From Haliclystus octoradiatus (Eukaryota; Cnidaria; Staurozoa; Stauromedusae; Haliclystidae), in assembly GCA_916610825.1 (NCBI GenBank), contig OU744450.1, forward strand, positions 22,691,338-22,755,337: a stretch of DNA of 64,000 bases. Reading direction: 5' to 3'. The notes under the pieces were generated by a model that was given only the letters and a program-made list of their open reading frames with translations, ran no database searches and was not told the DNA's origin. Every line of letters starts with the position of its first letter. Position 1 is the stretch's first letter. Positions 15,001 through 24,616 of the stretch are shown piece after piece. The position numbers were made by a program, and so were the translations under genes.

Positions 15001-18000
15001 AACGGTTTACCCTGTGATTTGAAACCGTTTTCTCCATTGTTTCGTTATGATGGGTAGCTAAAATTAAAGAAAAAAGAAAAAGATCTGAAATACTAGAATA
15101 AGTAATAAATGCAACGGATGATAAAGTTATCTGCCTATACAAGATATTGTATGAATGGAGACATTGAAACTGTTTTGTAATGTAATGTGGTATATTTCAA
15201 CGAAACAACATGTTAAAAAGGAATATTTATTATAATAATACGCAAACCTTGTCGGTGACTAACCCACCATTGTTTCTTGAGACTCGAACTCCTTCTTAGC
15301 GGCGCACTTTCCAAATTTCTTATTCACTTCAGCTAGACACATGGTTTTAATTTTTACAGCTTAAAATGCGATAAATTGCTCATAAATTTCAATTAAAAAC
15401 TCAACAATTACATAATTTCAAAGGAAGTTCTGTGAAAATAAACTGCATTGCCTTAGTTTATCCCATCATGCCTTGCAGCATCATGAGATTAGGTAGGAAA
15501 ACGTTTTATTTTCATGGCTGCCAATATTTTGTAAAAGTAATTCATATTTTGCAAAAGTATTCCAATATGCATAGAAGGAGAATAGGTAGTGTCAGCTCCA
15601 GCAATACTCTAAGGCTCACAAGCAGAAGACACAAATCTCGGTAAATTTTTAAAACTTCAATGTTTGAATGCTTTATGTAAAGTCTGTCGAAGTCAATTTT
15701 GCCGTCGTTTTTACCCTGTTGATGGCTTACAGGACTCTGGTGGTAATCGTTGCTTTTAGTTTTCTTTCAAGTATCATAATTCCTGATAGCTTAACATTTT
15801 TGTTAACTCATCGTTTGCAGAAAAGATTACTGTGTCACTGTTTTGTGTCCGCAGTTCTGCTTAACTGTTAAATTTGTTAATACTGAAAAACTGGAAAACG
15901 GTTCTCCGTCTTAAGCATCTTACTAGTTAACTGGTAAATTTGTTAGCAACCGGTAAACGGTTATCCATGCTATGCACCCTATTAGTTAACTGTTAAATTT
16001 GTTAATATTCAACAACTGGAAAATGGTTATCCGTGTTTAGCACTCTGATGCAAATACTTTTCAATAATTGAATAACTACTTTATGCTTCAGCCGAATAAA
16101 TGTTGAAGATAAATTGTTCGCATGTAATATTTTAGAAAATCTAAATCGGGTTTAGAAAGAAAGTTTACTGTCAACAACGTCAATCTTAGTTATCGTCATA
16201 ACGCCAAGAAGTTTTTACTGATTTTAGAAAATATTGTCAAATAAGTATCAGAAGCAGCATCCTAATATTACTTACTACAGTCTTACTTGGAAGATTAATA
16301 TAGACAAAATAGGAAATATGAATTAAAAAAACTTACAACATGATTCTATGTCTTTCGTGAATAATTCATCGTCGCTATGTGGGGTGTATAGTAGATGTGC
16401 ACCATTGGCCTAGATAATAATTAGATTAAATAGTTTATTAACGTGTTCCTGGGCACAGTGAGACGGCGGTCGGCGCACATCTGAGAAGTCACGGACGTAG
16501 CGTTTTAAACGATAAAAGCTTGTTTAATTTTGTAGGGAATTGAGCCTCAAAATTTTATTGACAAATGACATATCCATAAGAGAGTTGCATCCCACATTTA
16601 ATGCGTGAATTGACTCAGTGAAGTCAAAATTATTCACATAATGTATTTCCGTATAATTACATTAGTCAGTGTTTGTCTTCTATCCACACATAAAATTTCA
16701 TTATTATTATTTATACAATAGATCATGTGGATTAGATTAATTTTATGCTATATATACATGTCAACTTAAATAAAATATCTTTTGCTTGAAAATGATATGC
16801 GTTGCAATTCTCAGAGTTTTCTCTTGTTTCTATCCTTCCCTTTTGTTTGTAAAACGGGTTCACGGGTTGCTAAAGCGGTAGGCTTCACAATTAACACGAC
16901 TAAGACGGAATTTATTGGTTTAGGCATAAAACAGGCATACATTGCTACACCAAATGGGGACATATAATGTGTAGATTCGTTCAAGTGTGGTCTAAATAGA
17001 TTCTGGGCATCCGATGTCAACACTGACGTTAAGTTACGACTGTTCAGACTACGATAGAACCTGTTCTATTATATGCATCTGAAACGTGGGCTTTATAAAC
17101 CACACTACTGAATCGACTTGACTCAGCTTATGACGCAATACTTCGGCATGCTTTAGGAATACATTGGCCTAACTTATTGTCTGCTGCTTATTTTAGGACT
17201 TATTCCTGCTAACTTATTGTCTGCTGCTTATTCCTAATGACTGTGACTGCCGGTCAAATCGTCACAGCGTTTATTTTATTTGTACAGAGTTCACATTTAA
17301 AAGAATTTGTGATAATTGAAGTTTATGAATTGAGAAGACAGTTCATTTAGCACACGGTTTTATACTTGTAAAATATATAAAAGATGTTTATGATGATTTT
17401 TAAGAACAATATATTATGACAAGATATTATAATAGAACCAAGATAGTCTAACTCAGATTTGTGTTTTAAGGGCCAATTACACTGCAGCAAAATAGGCACG
17501 GTACTCGTCAATTAACACATCAAAGGTGCGAAGATGTCAAGTGGTTTTGGGCACGGGCCAAGCTAAAACACTGTCTAAACGGCTTTTTCAGACATTAAAA
17601 AGCGGCACCGTGCCTACTATTTTGATCGGGCCGAGATCAGTTCTCGAGGTAGTCTCGGCCCGCTCAGAAAGTGGGCACCGTGCCTTTTTGCAGTAATTAT
17701 GACGTCATCGCAGAAGTTGCGTATCTTTATAGTGGAATTCTGAGGTTTTCTAATAAAATCAGTAACAGACTAAAGATTAGTAAGTTAGATAAGCATATTA
17801 AGCATATTTTGTTTCGTATTTCTGTAGAAAATTAATGAAGTTTCTGTAGTATAAAGTTTAATTATGCAAATTGTAACTACGAGTGCGGAGCGTAAATTTA
17901 GATGTGTATTTTGTTACAGAAATACTGCTCTAGCGTGGTAGCATGTTCAGGAGGTGAAAGACTAACTCAAATGTATATGAATTTTGCTTAATTGAGATAA

Positions 18001-21000
18001 GAATGTTACAAAAATATAAATATTATAATAGATGAAAAACATTGACCTTGATTGAATCTCAATTTATCGAATTTCACCGATAAAATCATTAAATAATGAG
18101 AAACCTATAATTCAGTTTGTAAGTTTTCAATCTCGGCCCGCTTAAAAATAGGCACGGGCTATCTTGAAAACAGTTTTTAATAAGCTGTGTAAACCCTGAA
18201 AAAAACCAGCACAGGACGCATTCGTGTTAACACCTCGGGTGTTAATTGACGAGTACCGTGCCTGTTTTGCTGCAGTATAAATGGCCCTTTAAAGAGCTTT
18301 AAAAAGGCCATAGTATCATCTTACCTTTGTGAAAATCAACCAAACAAATTATATTCAACATCCTCAAGTATTGAATAATTAAAATTTAAAAAAACATCTT
18401 CGTCCGTCATCAATAATATCCTCAAGAGTCTATCTCTGTTGACCCAATATCGATCATTTCCAATCATTTTGATCGCTTCTGACACGGCAAAATCACTACT
18501 GAGAATTGGCTTTCAAAGCTATTTTAAGATCATTATAGTTTTGATGCAAACAAATTTCCGGGGATCAGATTATCAAACAAACAGCTAACCGAGTTCCATG
18601 ACTTCATCTGAACTGGACGAATAAAAGTTTTACTTTTCACAAGAAACTAACATTTGTACATCACCGAGTTTTACTATGTAAATATCTGTACGCATGCAAT
18701 AATAGAGATTACGTCATGGTTGATGAGAGCGTAAGGCGTACGTCAAAAATTTCGAAAATGGCATCAAGATGCGTATATAGCAGTTAGTAACTTTGACAGC
18801 TTAATCCGCGGACAAGAGAAGGATAACTCAACCCAATGAAAATGAAAATGTTTTAGGAACACCATTTTGGAAATGTTTAATTCCCTAAGCATTTTGCGGC
18901 ACGAGGAACTCCAAAATCTCCATACGGCATATTTTCACACTTGCGTCAAAACCTGTGGTGAATAAAACACTTTAGCCGCATCAGAAGCCGCATATGATGC
19001 TTTTTCACTGTCGAAAAAAGTGAAATAAATTTCTACTTCATCGACTTTTAATGTGTAAATTTCTGTACGCGTGTGATTGCTGGAATAGTTGCTGTAAATA
19101 GACCAAAATTTAAAGCCAATTTTATATTTAATAACACTTTTAAGAAATTACAAATGAAACTTCACGTGTTGATCATTTTACTGACCTTCAATAATTACCA
19201 AAGAGTGTAGCAGTATGAAATCTGCATGGGATAGCTTTTCATCTTTAAAAGTATCAATAAGGAAAGCAGCCTTGATTTTTTTATAAAGATGTATGATGCC
19301 GTGAGGTTTCATAGATTGTTATGATTAAATCAGGAGTTCATTATGCGATATAATTACCAAATGTTATTATTTACATCAAATATATAACTTTCTTATTTTA
19401 CCTATTGCGTTTTAAGTCCAAATCAAAACTTTCTCCGAATGATTTCAATCGAAATCTGACATTATTAACGTGCCCATCCTGTAATAATGGAACAGTAAAT
19501 AGTTGAATACAGATAATCAGCTATGTAAAATATGAAAAATAATCAAATGATCTAAAGCATTCCTCACATAGAAAAAAAAAATGACAATTCGTACATATCT
19601 TTATACAGTGGAATCAGTGCCTCATTAATGGGGTGGGAAAATGAAACAAATACACATATTGAAGTTCTTCATCGAAAATCATGCAAGAAAATTTAAAAAA
19701 TTGTTTTGAATTAAATATTTTTAATTATTTGAAATCACTGTTGGTGGTGGAGAATCATCCAAGGTATCTTTGTAATCATTTTTCTTTGGTTTTTCATTCT
19801 GTACTCTTTCTCGAACCTTTTCATTATTTTTTCTGATCTTTCCAATCACCTGAAGACAACGTCCAATACTTTTTTTCATATTCCATTAATTTTTTCACAA
19901 GTACGTATTTTTCAAGTTATTTTAAGTTTGGCCTTCGTTTTTGCACAGTTGAGATGTATAACAGATGCGTACAGAGTCAAACATTTTTCATCATGTATCC
20001 GAAAAAAAGTCTTATAGAAGCGTTTGACTCCTAGTTCAGCTCCGGAAATATTAGAAAAGTTACTCAAACTCCGGATCCAGCTACAAAATATCTCAAATGA
20101 ACTCCTGCACAAAGTCAGAAGGTGGATTAATTTATAAACCCCAAATTAAACAAACATATAGGAAGGCACAATATAATTTGCCTTACCTGAAATACGTAGG
20201 CAATCCTAGATTCCATCAAACTATATGTAGAACTATACAGAAAATTTTCAACTTTTGCAATGATTATTAGGAAATTATCAGAATTGCATTAGATTCCGGT
20301 TTCGATTGATGCTCCTGATTGGCAAAAAAATCACTCCAGTCAGAATCATGTTGAAATGTGGATACTTCTGCGGTAATCGGAGTTTGATCCTGTACACCTT
20401 TGATGTATACTATTATTGTCTCTTTTTCATTTAGCATCCACTTCTTTAGCTGTATGCTATATTTGCAATGTTTTAAATGGGCAAGTGATTCATTTTTCTC
20501 TACTCAAAAGGATGACTTCAAATGTTTTCAACAGGTAATTTTAGTTCTCTTTGGTACCCTCCTTCATGTGGTGTAAATAATGAACAATCCCTCGGGGGAC
20601 TTCAGACTTTACATTCTTATTGCGCATTTGGTGTCTAGCAAGTTGAACTGAAGGCTCTATTCTAATTAGCTCTATATTTGAGAACAAGCATAAATGTTGC
20701 TTAAATATTATATATAGTAACTATAAGGCATATATATACTCACTGTGGTCTTTGTTGAAAGATCTCTCTTATGTAAGTTATTACTTATTTTTTCTGGGTA
20801 AACTATTTCGAAATCTTTAGCTACAACAACATAATAGGATAATGCAATAGGATACATTTTCGTTGTCTGAAAAGTCTCATGCTAATTCCCTGTGATTTGA
20901 GTAATAGGGGATAACATGTTGTAAGAAGTTTATCAATTATAAAAAGTAAGTAATGCAGACGGTGTCGTCCTACCGAAGGCACCCGCACCACTCCCTTATT

Positions 21001-22516
21001 CCTAGATGAGTGGCTTTTTCCGCTGAGAGCAATGATTTTAAACGCTCTTTATTGATCTCAGCCGTGACACTGCAGATCAATTTCAACAGATTTCACGGCA
21101 GATAGGTCTCGATTGTCAATGGGCAACGATTCGCCACAGCTACTCACAATGCAATTCCCTCTGGACCATTCCATCCGCCACCAGAAGATGGTACTCATTT
21201 GATGTTTCAGATATATAAAATCAAGGCTGAGATGACCTTCGGAGGATTTGAGCCACAGTCGATCAGATATGATCCGATCTGAAGTTCAGTTGCTCTGCCA
21301 TCTGAGCAAATCCTCCTTAATTCATCCATTATATACAATGAATGGTTCGAAAATCATGCTGTTATTATGGACGACTGCTCGGTAGTTGTTGTGATCTTAT
21401 CGCACTCACTCATCGTGATTATAAAAACGATATTGTTGCGTTTTAGCCAATTCGCCAATCGGTGACTCAAACGAGCAAAGTGGGTCGGGCGGTCAGAACT
21501 CCTTCAGGATGAGTATGGCAATCTTTTTTCTCTTGCCAATGAGTAGGTCAATTGTTAAAAGATAAGAAACAGAAAAAAATAGAAGGAGTGATACATAACA
21601 GATTTTTTACGACCGCAAAACTGTAATTTTTTGACGTGTGTGGATCTTTCTACTGCCGCAGCATACGTATGCATCACCAAGCCTTATTACTTTGACCATC
21701 ACATTACGTCGGGAACGTTACCAGAAGGTTACATTAGAGATACGACCACTGTGTAGCCTTCTCGACCATCCATAAGCGTTGCCAGACCATCCGTGTTTGC
21801 TGGGACGGCAGCACCGCTTGACTTACATCAGTATATATTACGTAATATAATACAACAGCTGAGGGGTTATAAAGCTGAACATTGAATTCAATACGATTGC
21901 GATCATTAGATCATTACGATCATTACGATCATTACGACCATTCAACCATTTAATACAAAATAAATATGAAAATAAAATATTGAAAATATATCGTCAAAAA
22001 TAATTGAACAGTATATAAAAATGAATGATAATTTTGATAAAAATAAATTTATTATTACTGTGTTAAAAAAAGAACAATGATGTAACTATTTATAATGACG
22101 TCATCTTAAAATTTAGCCGAGAAATTTAGAGGTATCATTTGGCACACTGCAACCCGTCTGGATCCGCATCTGAATTGGTGAATGATGGGTATCATAGGAC
22201 AGTAATACATTACTATTCACAATATAGAGAATATGTGATAACGGAAGCTATGATATAAATTGAACAGTTACCCAGTTATTACAGCCAATTATTCATAAGA
22301 CAAGTTATCAACGCTAACCAGGGCGTATAGACAATAATGATCGTATATAATTCACCTATGATTATGAATGACGTTAGAATATTCCAACCGACCGCTATCT
22401 AAATCAATTAAACTATATGATAATTGATATATCATCTACTTACCATAAGCAAATGAGTCAAAGATACCCAAAAGCAGTAACATTGCCAGCAATAATTTAA
22501 AGACGATGATATTCAT
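3028..22516 (-). CDS. Secreted ADAM-family metalloprotease-disintegrin gene
   Basis: Gene-level entry. Exons in transcript order: 22516-22444, 20820-20744, 19478-19402, (one not placed), 16409-16337, 15057-15011, 13871-13752, 13102-13031, 12313-12141, 8570-8498, 7394-7319, 5322-5256, 4852-4768, 4291-4223, 3206-3102, then a short last exon. Each has AG/GT borders, and phases agree at every junction except between 19402 and 16409, where a piece of 3n+1 bases is missing. The product is about 400-420 residues: signal peptide, prodomain, furin site, zinc protease domain with HExxHxxxxxHD and Met-turn, then a disintegrin-like region. Known ADAMs usually continue into Cys-rich, EGF and transmembrane parts; none is visible here. 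The zinc site has Asn where many ADAMs have Gly, as in some ADAMTS proteins. The family is secure; the orthologue and substrate are unknown. Confidence 0.85.
3102..3206 (-). CDS. Disintegrin exon 2
   Basis: Thirty-five codons rich in Cys (CMKLDPCCEPGKC then QCSDVNTPECCENC), continuing the disintegrin domain in phase 0. Acceptor TTTCACAG, donor GTATGA. The next frame ends quickly, so the C-terminal part of a full disintegrin domain may be missing. Confidence 0.85.
4223..4291 (-). CDS. Disintegrin exon 1
   Basis: Encodes CGNGIIEVGEQCDCGTPE, the canonical start of an ADAM disintegrin domain (C-G-N-x-x-x-E-x-G-E-x-C-D-C-G). Acceptor TCTACAG, donor GTACTT, phase 0 on both sides. Confidence 0.95.
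4501..4668. mobile_element. 168-bp palindromic MITE
   Basis: Nearly the whole element is one hairpin: arms beginning TAAAAGTCAGA fold on each other around a centre near 4584. TA at both outer edges could be the target duplication, as in Tc1/mariner elements. It lies in a metalloprotease intron, with no coding capacity. Confidence 0.75.
4768..4852 (-). CDS. Metalloprotease exon: end of catalytic domain
   Basis: Encodes a stretch with FTDCNLRWL and PCLNNYP, matching the F-S-x-C-x...C-L-x-N-x-P end of ADAM catalytic domains. Acceptor ATCTACAG, donor GTAAGT; phase 2 to 0. Confidence 0.85.
5256..5322 (-). CDS. Metalloprotease exon: Met-turn
   Basis: Completes HD, then reads YELVEKCTCLAGKRGCFMV. 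The C-x-C and GCxM pattern is the Met-turn region of adamalysin-type proteases. Acceptor ATTTCAG, donor GTGAGT; phase 1 to 2. Confidence 0.9.
5500..5680 (+). repeat. LINE-like 3' tail with (ACAT)n
   Basis: A tract of about 12 ACAT units (5632-5680) directly follows a sequence that looks like the 3' end of a retroposon (ends GACAAAATAAAATACAT). Simple-repeat tails are usual for CR1/L2/RTE-type LINEs. No coding part is visible. Confidence 0.4.
6850..7010. repeat. Dispersed repeat, copy 1
   Basis: A segment of about 160 bp starting TTAGAGATGGAGGATAT recurs in the same orientation at about 10155-10310 with few differences. It includes CACAGCACTGTTGAAACT. Neither copy codes for protein. Confidence 0.6.
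7319..7394 (-). CDS. Metalloprotease exon: zinc-binding motif
   Basis: Encodes ASYIIGHEMGHNFNFPH; the Asp after the third His comes from the next exon, giving HExxHxxNxxHD. The three His should bind zinc and the Glu act in catalysis. Asn replaces the more common Gly, as seen in ADAMTS proteases. Acceptor ATATAG, donor GTAAAT. Confidence 0.95.
8498..8570 (-). CDS. Metalloprotease exon: GGVCSS segment
   Basis: Encodes GKGTLGGVCSSNAPVGINA, matching the G-x-x-C-S-x-x-x-x-x-G segment just before the zinc site in ADAM proteases. Phase 2 in, which selects the AG at 8572-8571 over a nearby one; donor GTGAGT. Confidence 0.85.
8770..10134. mobile_element. hAT-like non-autonomous DNA transposon
   Basis: Terminal inverted repeats CATAGACATAATAGATA at 8770 and its complement ending at 10134. 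An exact 8-bp direct repeat AATTTAAT flanks it (8762-8769 and 10135-10142), the target-duplication length of hAT elements. The 1365-bp interior has no transposase-like frame, so it would depend on an outside transposase. It lies in a metalloprotease intron. Confidence 0.85.
9003..9084 (-). repeat. Decayed tRNA-like sequence inside the hAT-like element
   Basis: On the minus strand, GGCACAGTGGTAGTGC matches a tRNA A-box/D-arm, followed at about the right distance by a weak B-box (GGTCGCTCC). It is not a functional tRNA; it is probably the head of an old SINE carried in the transposon. Confidence 0.35.
10155..10310. repeat. Dispersed repeat, copy 2
   Basis: Second copy of the repeat at 6850-7010, same orientation, lying just outside the hAT-like element that ends at 10134. 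Confidence 0.6.
10660..11935 (+). pseudogene. Ty1/copia polyprotein remnant
   Basis: The integrase core end is recognisable in two frames: QTVPYTPKQN, then AAYLRNRT, EWRGYKPDFCHLKDF and FVGYCNSSKMYRLFD. Near 11750-11930 the start of reverse transcriptase follows (SWDHFKLPSAKKYIG, IWVFKVKQKRNVEVE). Frameshifts and stops break it and no LTRs are visible, so it is dead. It lies antisense in a metalloprotease intron. Confidence 0.85.
12141..12313 (-). CDS. Metalloprotease exon: catalytic domain core
   Basis: Encodes INIRIVVVAIEIWTNGDKM and later LLHDTAQFI, both hallmarks of ADAM catalytic domains (the edge strand and the HD-A-L/F-LT stretch). Acceptor TAATGTAG, phase 0; donor GTATTT, phase 2. 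Confidence 0.9.
13031..13102 (-). CDS. Metalloprotease exon: catalytic domain helix
   Basis: Twenty-four codons including IIERILNSFHYVD, the first helix of the ADAM catalytic domain after the initial strand. Acceptor TTTCAG, donor GTATGA; phase 0 on both sides. Confidence 0.8.
13752..13871 (-). CDS. Metalloprotease exon: furin site and catalytic domain start
   Basis: Forty codons in phase 0. It begins ARRSF, completing the furin-type site, then gives ETRYCEVYVVVDNGV, the first strand of the ADAM catalytic domain. Acceptor TTATAG, donor GTGAGT. Confidence 0.85.
14419..14599. repeat. 61-bp tandem repeat, three copies
   Basis: Unit starting TCTCATCGTCATTTGTCAAA recurs at 14419, 14480 and 14541 with no visible mismatch. 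A short relict lies in a metalloprotease intron; near identity implies recent duplication or homogenisation. Confidence 0.9.
15011..15057 (-). CDS. Metalloprotease exon: end of prodomain
   Basis: A 47-base exon behind a strong pyrimidine tract and TTTTAG. It reads THHNETMEKTVSNHR in phase 1 to 0. With the next exon it completes the basic motif R-A-R-R before Ser, a furin-type activation site. Confidence 0.6.
16337..16409 (-). CDS. Metalloprotease exon: prodomain, middle
   Basis: Encodes 24 residues including HLLYTPHSDDELF and ending in ESC. Acceptor TATCTAG, donor GTAAGT. The exit phase 1 fits the next exon exactly. The entry phase does not fit exon 3, so its 5' partner is unresolved. Confidence 0.6.
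16850..17240 (+). pseudogene. LINE reverse transcriptase C-terminal remnant
   Basis: Fragments read AVGFTINTTKTEFIGLG and, with frameshifts, KLRLFRLR, then a decayed S-E-T-W-A-L motif and a stretch ending HWPN. This is the region after the catalytic core in LINE reverse transcriptases. Several stops; not functional. Confidence 0.65.
17470..18287. mobile_element. 818-bp TIR element, unclassified
   Basis: About 50-bp terminal inverted repeats begin GGGCCA and contain AGGCACGGTACTCGTCAATT. TTTAA stands directly outside both ends (17465-17469 and 18288-18292), suggesting a 5-bp target duplication (or TTAA with one extra T). GGCACGG motifs recur inside. No transposase frame. Confidence 0.8.
19402..19478 (-). 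CDS. Metalloprotease exon 3: prodomain
   Basis: Encodes RFRLKSFGESFDLDLKRN, a good match to the conserved strand of ADAM/ADAMTS prodomains. Acceptor ATTACAG, donor GTAAAA; phase 0 in, phase 2 out. The next recognised exon enters in phase 0, so one small exon between 16410 and 19401 is unplaced or one border is wrong. Confidence 0.75.
19730..20670 (-). pseudogene. Unidentified coding relic in intron 2
   Basis: Between metalloprotease exons 2 and 3 the minus strand carries successive protein-like stretches in shifting frames: QLARHQMRNKNVKSEVPRG near 20600, LKHCKYSIQLKKWMLNEKE then SDWSDFFANQEHQ near 20450-20280, SLMESRIAYVFQ near 20200, and a Lys/Glu-rich piece ending SPPPTVISNN then stop near 19735. 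Frameshifts and stops separate them. I do not recognise the family. It may be a processed pseudogene or a transposon gene. Confidence 0.45.
20744..20820 (-). CDS. Metalloprotease exon 2: prodomain start
   Basis: Acceptor TTGTTGTAG and donor GTGAGT. It encodes a segment with FEIVYPEKI and KRDLS, typical of the start of ADAM/ADAMTS prodomains. Enters in phase 1 and leaves in phase 0. Confidence 0.8.
20945..21316 (-). mobile_element. tRNA-derived SINE, copy C
   Basis: Reverse-strand copy of the SINE at 34466 and 50956, somewhat more diverged. It keeps the A-box region (GCTCAGATGGCAGAGCAA), a B-box area and the 3' body ending near ACGGTGTC on the plus strand. It lies in metalloprotease intron 1, just upstream of exon 2. 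Confidence 0.85.
22444..22516 (-). CDS. Metalloprotease exon 1: signal peptide
   Basis: Starts at an ATG (22516-22514) and encodes a hydrophobic leader with the core LLLAMLLLLGIF. It ends in phase 1 at a GTAAGT donor and joins 20820 in frame. It is the first exon because it has the start codon and leader. Confidence 0.8.
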
Positions 22517-22629
22517 TTTGAAAAGAGATATATCTGAATAAAAAAAGAAATCCATGTAATAGTAATATCAAGAAATGCTACTGTGATTAAAATAGATCAT
22601 AAATATTGATGATATTTATATAGTTAACA

Positions 22630-23324
22630 GCATGGTAGTCAAATCTTTTGCAGCCATTTTGAAATTTTTTATCTTGAATATTTTTGGTATGAAAATGATG
22701 CAGAATGCTTTGGTGACGTAATACAAGTCAATCCGGTAAGAAAAATATTGAAAATGCAACACAGGAACTAGTGCCAGGCTCTTTTCGTCCATATCAAATG
22801 TGTCATCTTAAAAGGTCGGGTGTAAAATTTCTTTGCATAAATCTTAATTTTAATTTTGCAGTTTGTATTTTTGCTCATAATTGTACCTTGACATATTTGC
22901 TTGGATTCTACCGTGGGCGTTTTTTGATTTGAGACAATACAAAAAAGTTATTTAATTAGATGGTTAGAAACTTTCCAAAACAGCTGGAGCGTGACTGCTT
23001 TTTGAAACTTCAAAACACCACAACTTTTTTGTTTCTTCACCAATCAAAAAAGCACACGGTAGAATCCAAGAAAATATGTCAAGGTACAATTATCAACAAA
23101 AATATTTTAGATTTATGCAAAGCAATTTTACACCCGACCTTTTTAGGAAGACCCATTTTGCTTGGACGAAAAGAGCCTGGCACTAGTTCCGGTGTAACAT
23201 TTTAAATATTTTTTCTTTCCGGATTGACTTATATTATCATACCAAAGAATTCTGCATCATTTTCATACCATAAATAATCAAGATAAAAAATTTCAAATGG
23301 CTACAAAATATTTGACTACTATGC
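22630..23324. mobile_element. 695-bp foldback element with 11-bp direct repeats
   Basis: Two arms of about 330 bp are inverted copies (both contain AGTGCCAGGCTCTTTTCG, in opposite orientations). The ends are GCATGGTAGTC and GACTACTATGC. TATAGTTAACA flanks both sides exactly (22619-22629 and 23325-23335). The duplication is longer than usual for hAT (8) or Mutator-like (9-11) elements at most by a base or two; Mutator-like is possible. Non-coding. Confidence 0.8.
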
Positions 23325-23361
23325 TATAGTTAACAATACTTATTATATATTAAACAAATAG

Positions 23362-24616
23362 TTCATACTTTCCGTGAACTATGCTCTGATAGCACCACGA
23401 GAGGCACGTAAGGAGAAAACGAGAAGGCATCAGAAAATTACGAGCCGCCTCGGCGAGTAATTTTCGCCTTCGAGTTTTCTCCCGAAGTGACTCGAGTGGT
23501 GCTATCAGAGCATAGTTCACGGAAAGTATGAACTATTTGGTTTAGAACATAGCCAACCCCGATTTGTGAATGTTTTGTACGTTTTTTCAGAGCATTTTCT
23601 GACCTTACATTCCATGATCAAGTATGTAATTCTCCTATTTTCGTGACGTCACGGGAAAAAAGCTGAGTCGAGAGCTGGACACTTGCTTTTTTTGAAATCA
23701 ACTAAAAGCTGCGAGGAAATATTGATATCGAGAAATTTATATTCCTCTTCTTGAAATTGAAAGAATGGATGCTTAACATTGTTTTCTTACATAGTCATGG
23801 ATTCGTATCTCTAAACAATATTTTCTATTATTTTGTGTGTGCTATTCAGTATGGAAAACTGAGTGGGAAAACTTGAAAAGGAAAGAAAATGTTTCTTACC
23901 TATAATTTGAAGAATTTCGTAAAAAGCCGTGACGCGAAGAAAGAAATGAAACAAAGAAAGATTTATTGACTAAATGTTTGCTAATTGCGTATTTAAAAGT
24001 GCAGATTATTGAATTAATGATAATTCTTTTGAATGCTGCTAACTTTCATTTGGAGAAATGATTTAATTATTTGAAATTTAGTGGTTGATTCTGTTTAGCC
24101 TATATGATTTGGTTTCGGTAGTTTATTGAAAGCTTTCTTTTCTATGCTACGAATTTAGTTTTTAATCATATCTAGGAACTTGCAAAAATTGGCCATTAAA
24201 ATATAAGGGGATGTATTAATGAAATGAAGTTATGTTATGTTATGTTTTCACAATTATCAATAAAGTAAAAGTTGTGCAAATTGTTTTTGAATTGTTAATT
24301 TGTGCAAAATATTTCTATACACTTTAAACATGTTTGTTTACTGGCTCACATATTTTTCCTGCAAGCCATTTGATTTATTGTGAACAACTTAGAAAATGAA
24401 ATTATATATGACTCTACACATATTCGCTGTATTTGCTTTTTACTTTTAATTACTTGCTGTTTATAATGCCATATTTAAATAATTATTGGCTGTTAGGTAT
24501 TTTCATAAATTTCTTGAAATCGATGAGGTCAAGCTCGGCTATGGTGAAATGGTGTTATTGGCGTTAACCAATCAAATTGCAAGAATAAAGCGTAGCAGAT
24601 CCTTGATATGTTCTAA
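23362..24616 (+). repeat. 1.2-kb dispersed repeat with terminal hairpin, copy 1
   Basis: Bases 23365-23541 form a hairpin whose arms carry CATACTTTCCGTGAACTATG. About 1.1 kb of AT-rich non-coding body follows, ending near 24616. The body matches the complement of 56198-57280 along its length. No frame or known terminal motif was recognised. Confidence 0.75.

Noticed and set aside
18310-18480. Possible missing prodomain exon ending at a GTAAGA donor
   Set aside because: The sequence is part of a dispersed repeat also seen near 3580 and 60230, and its translation has no prodomain resemblance.
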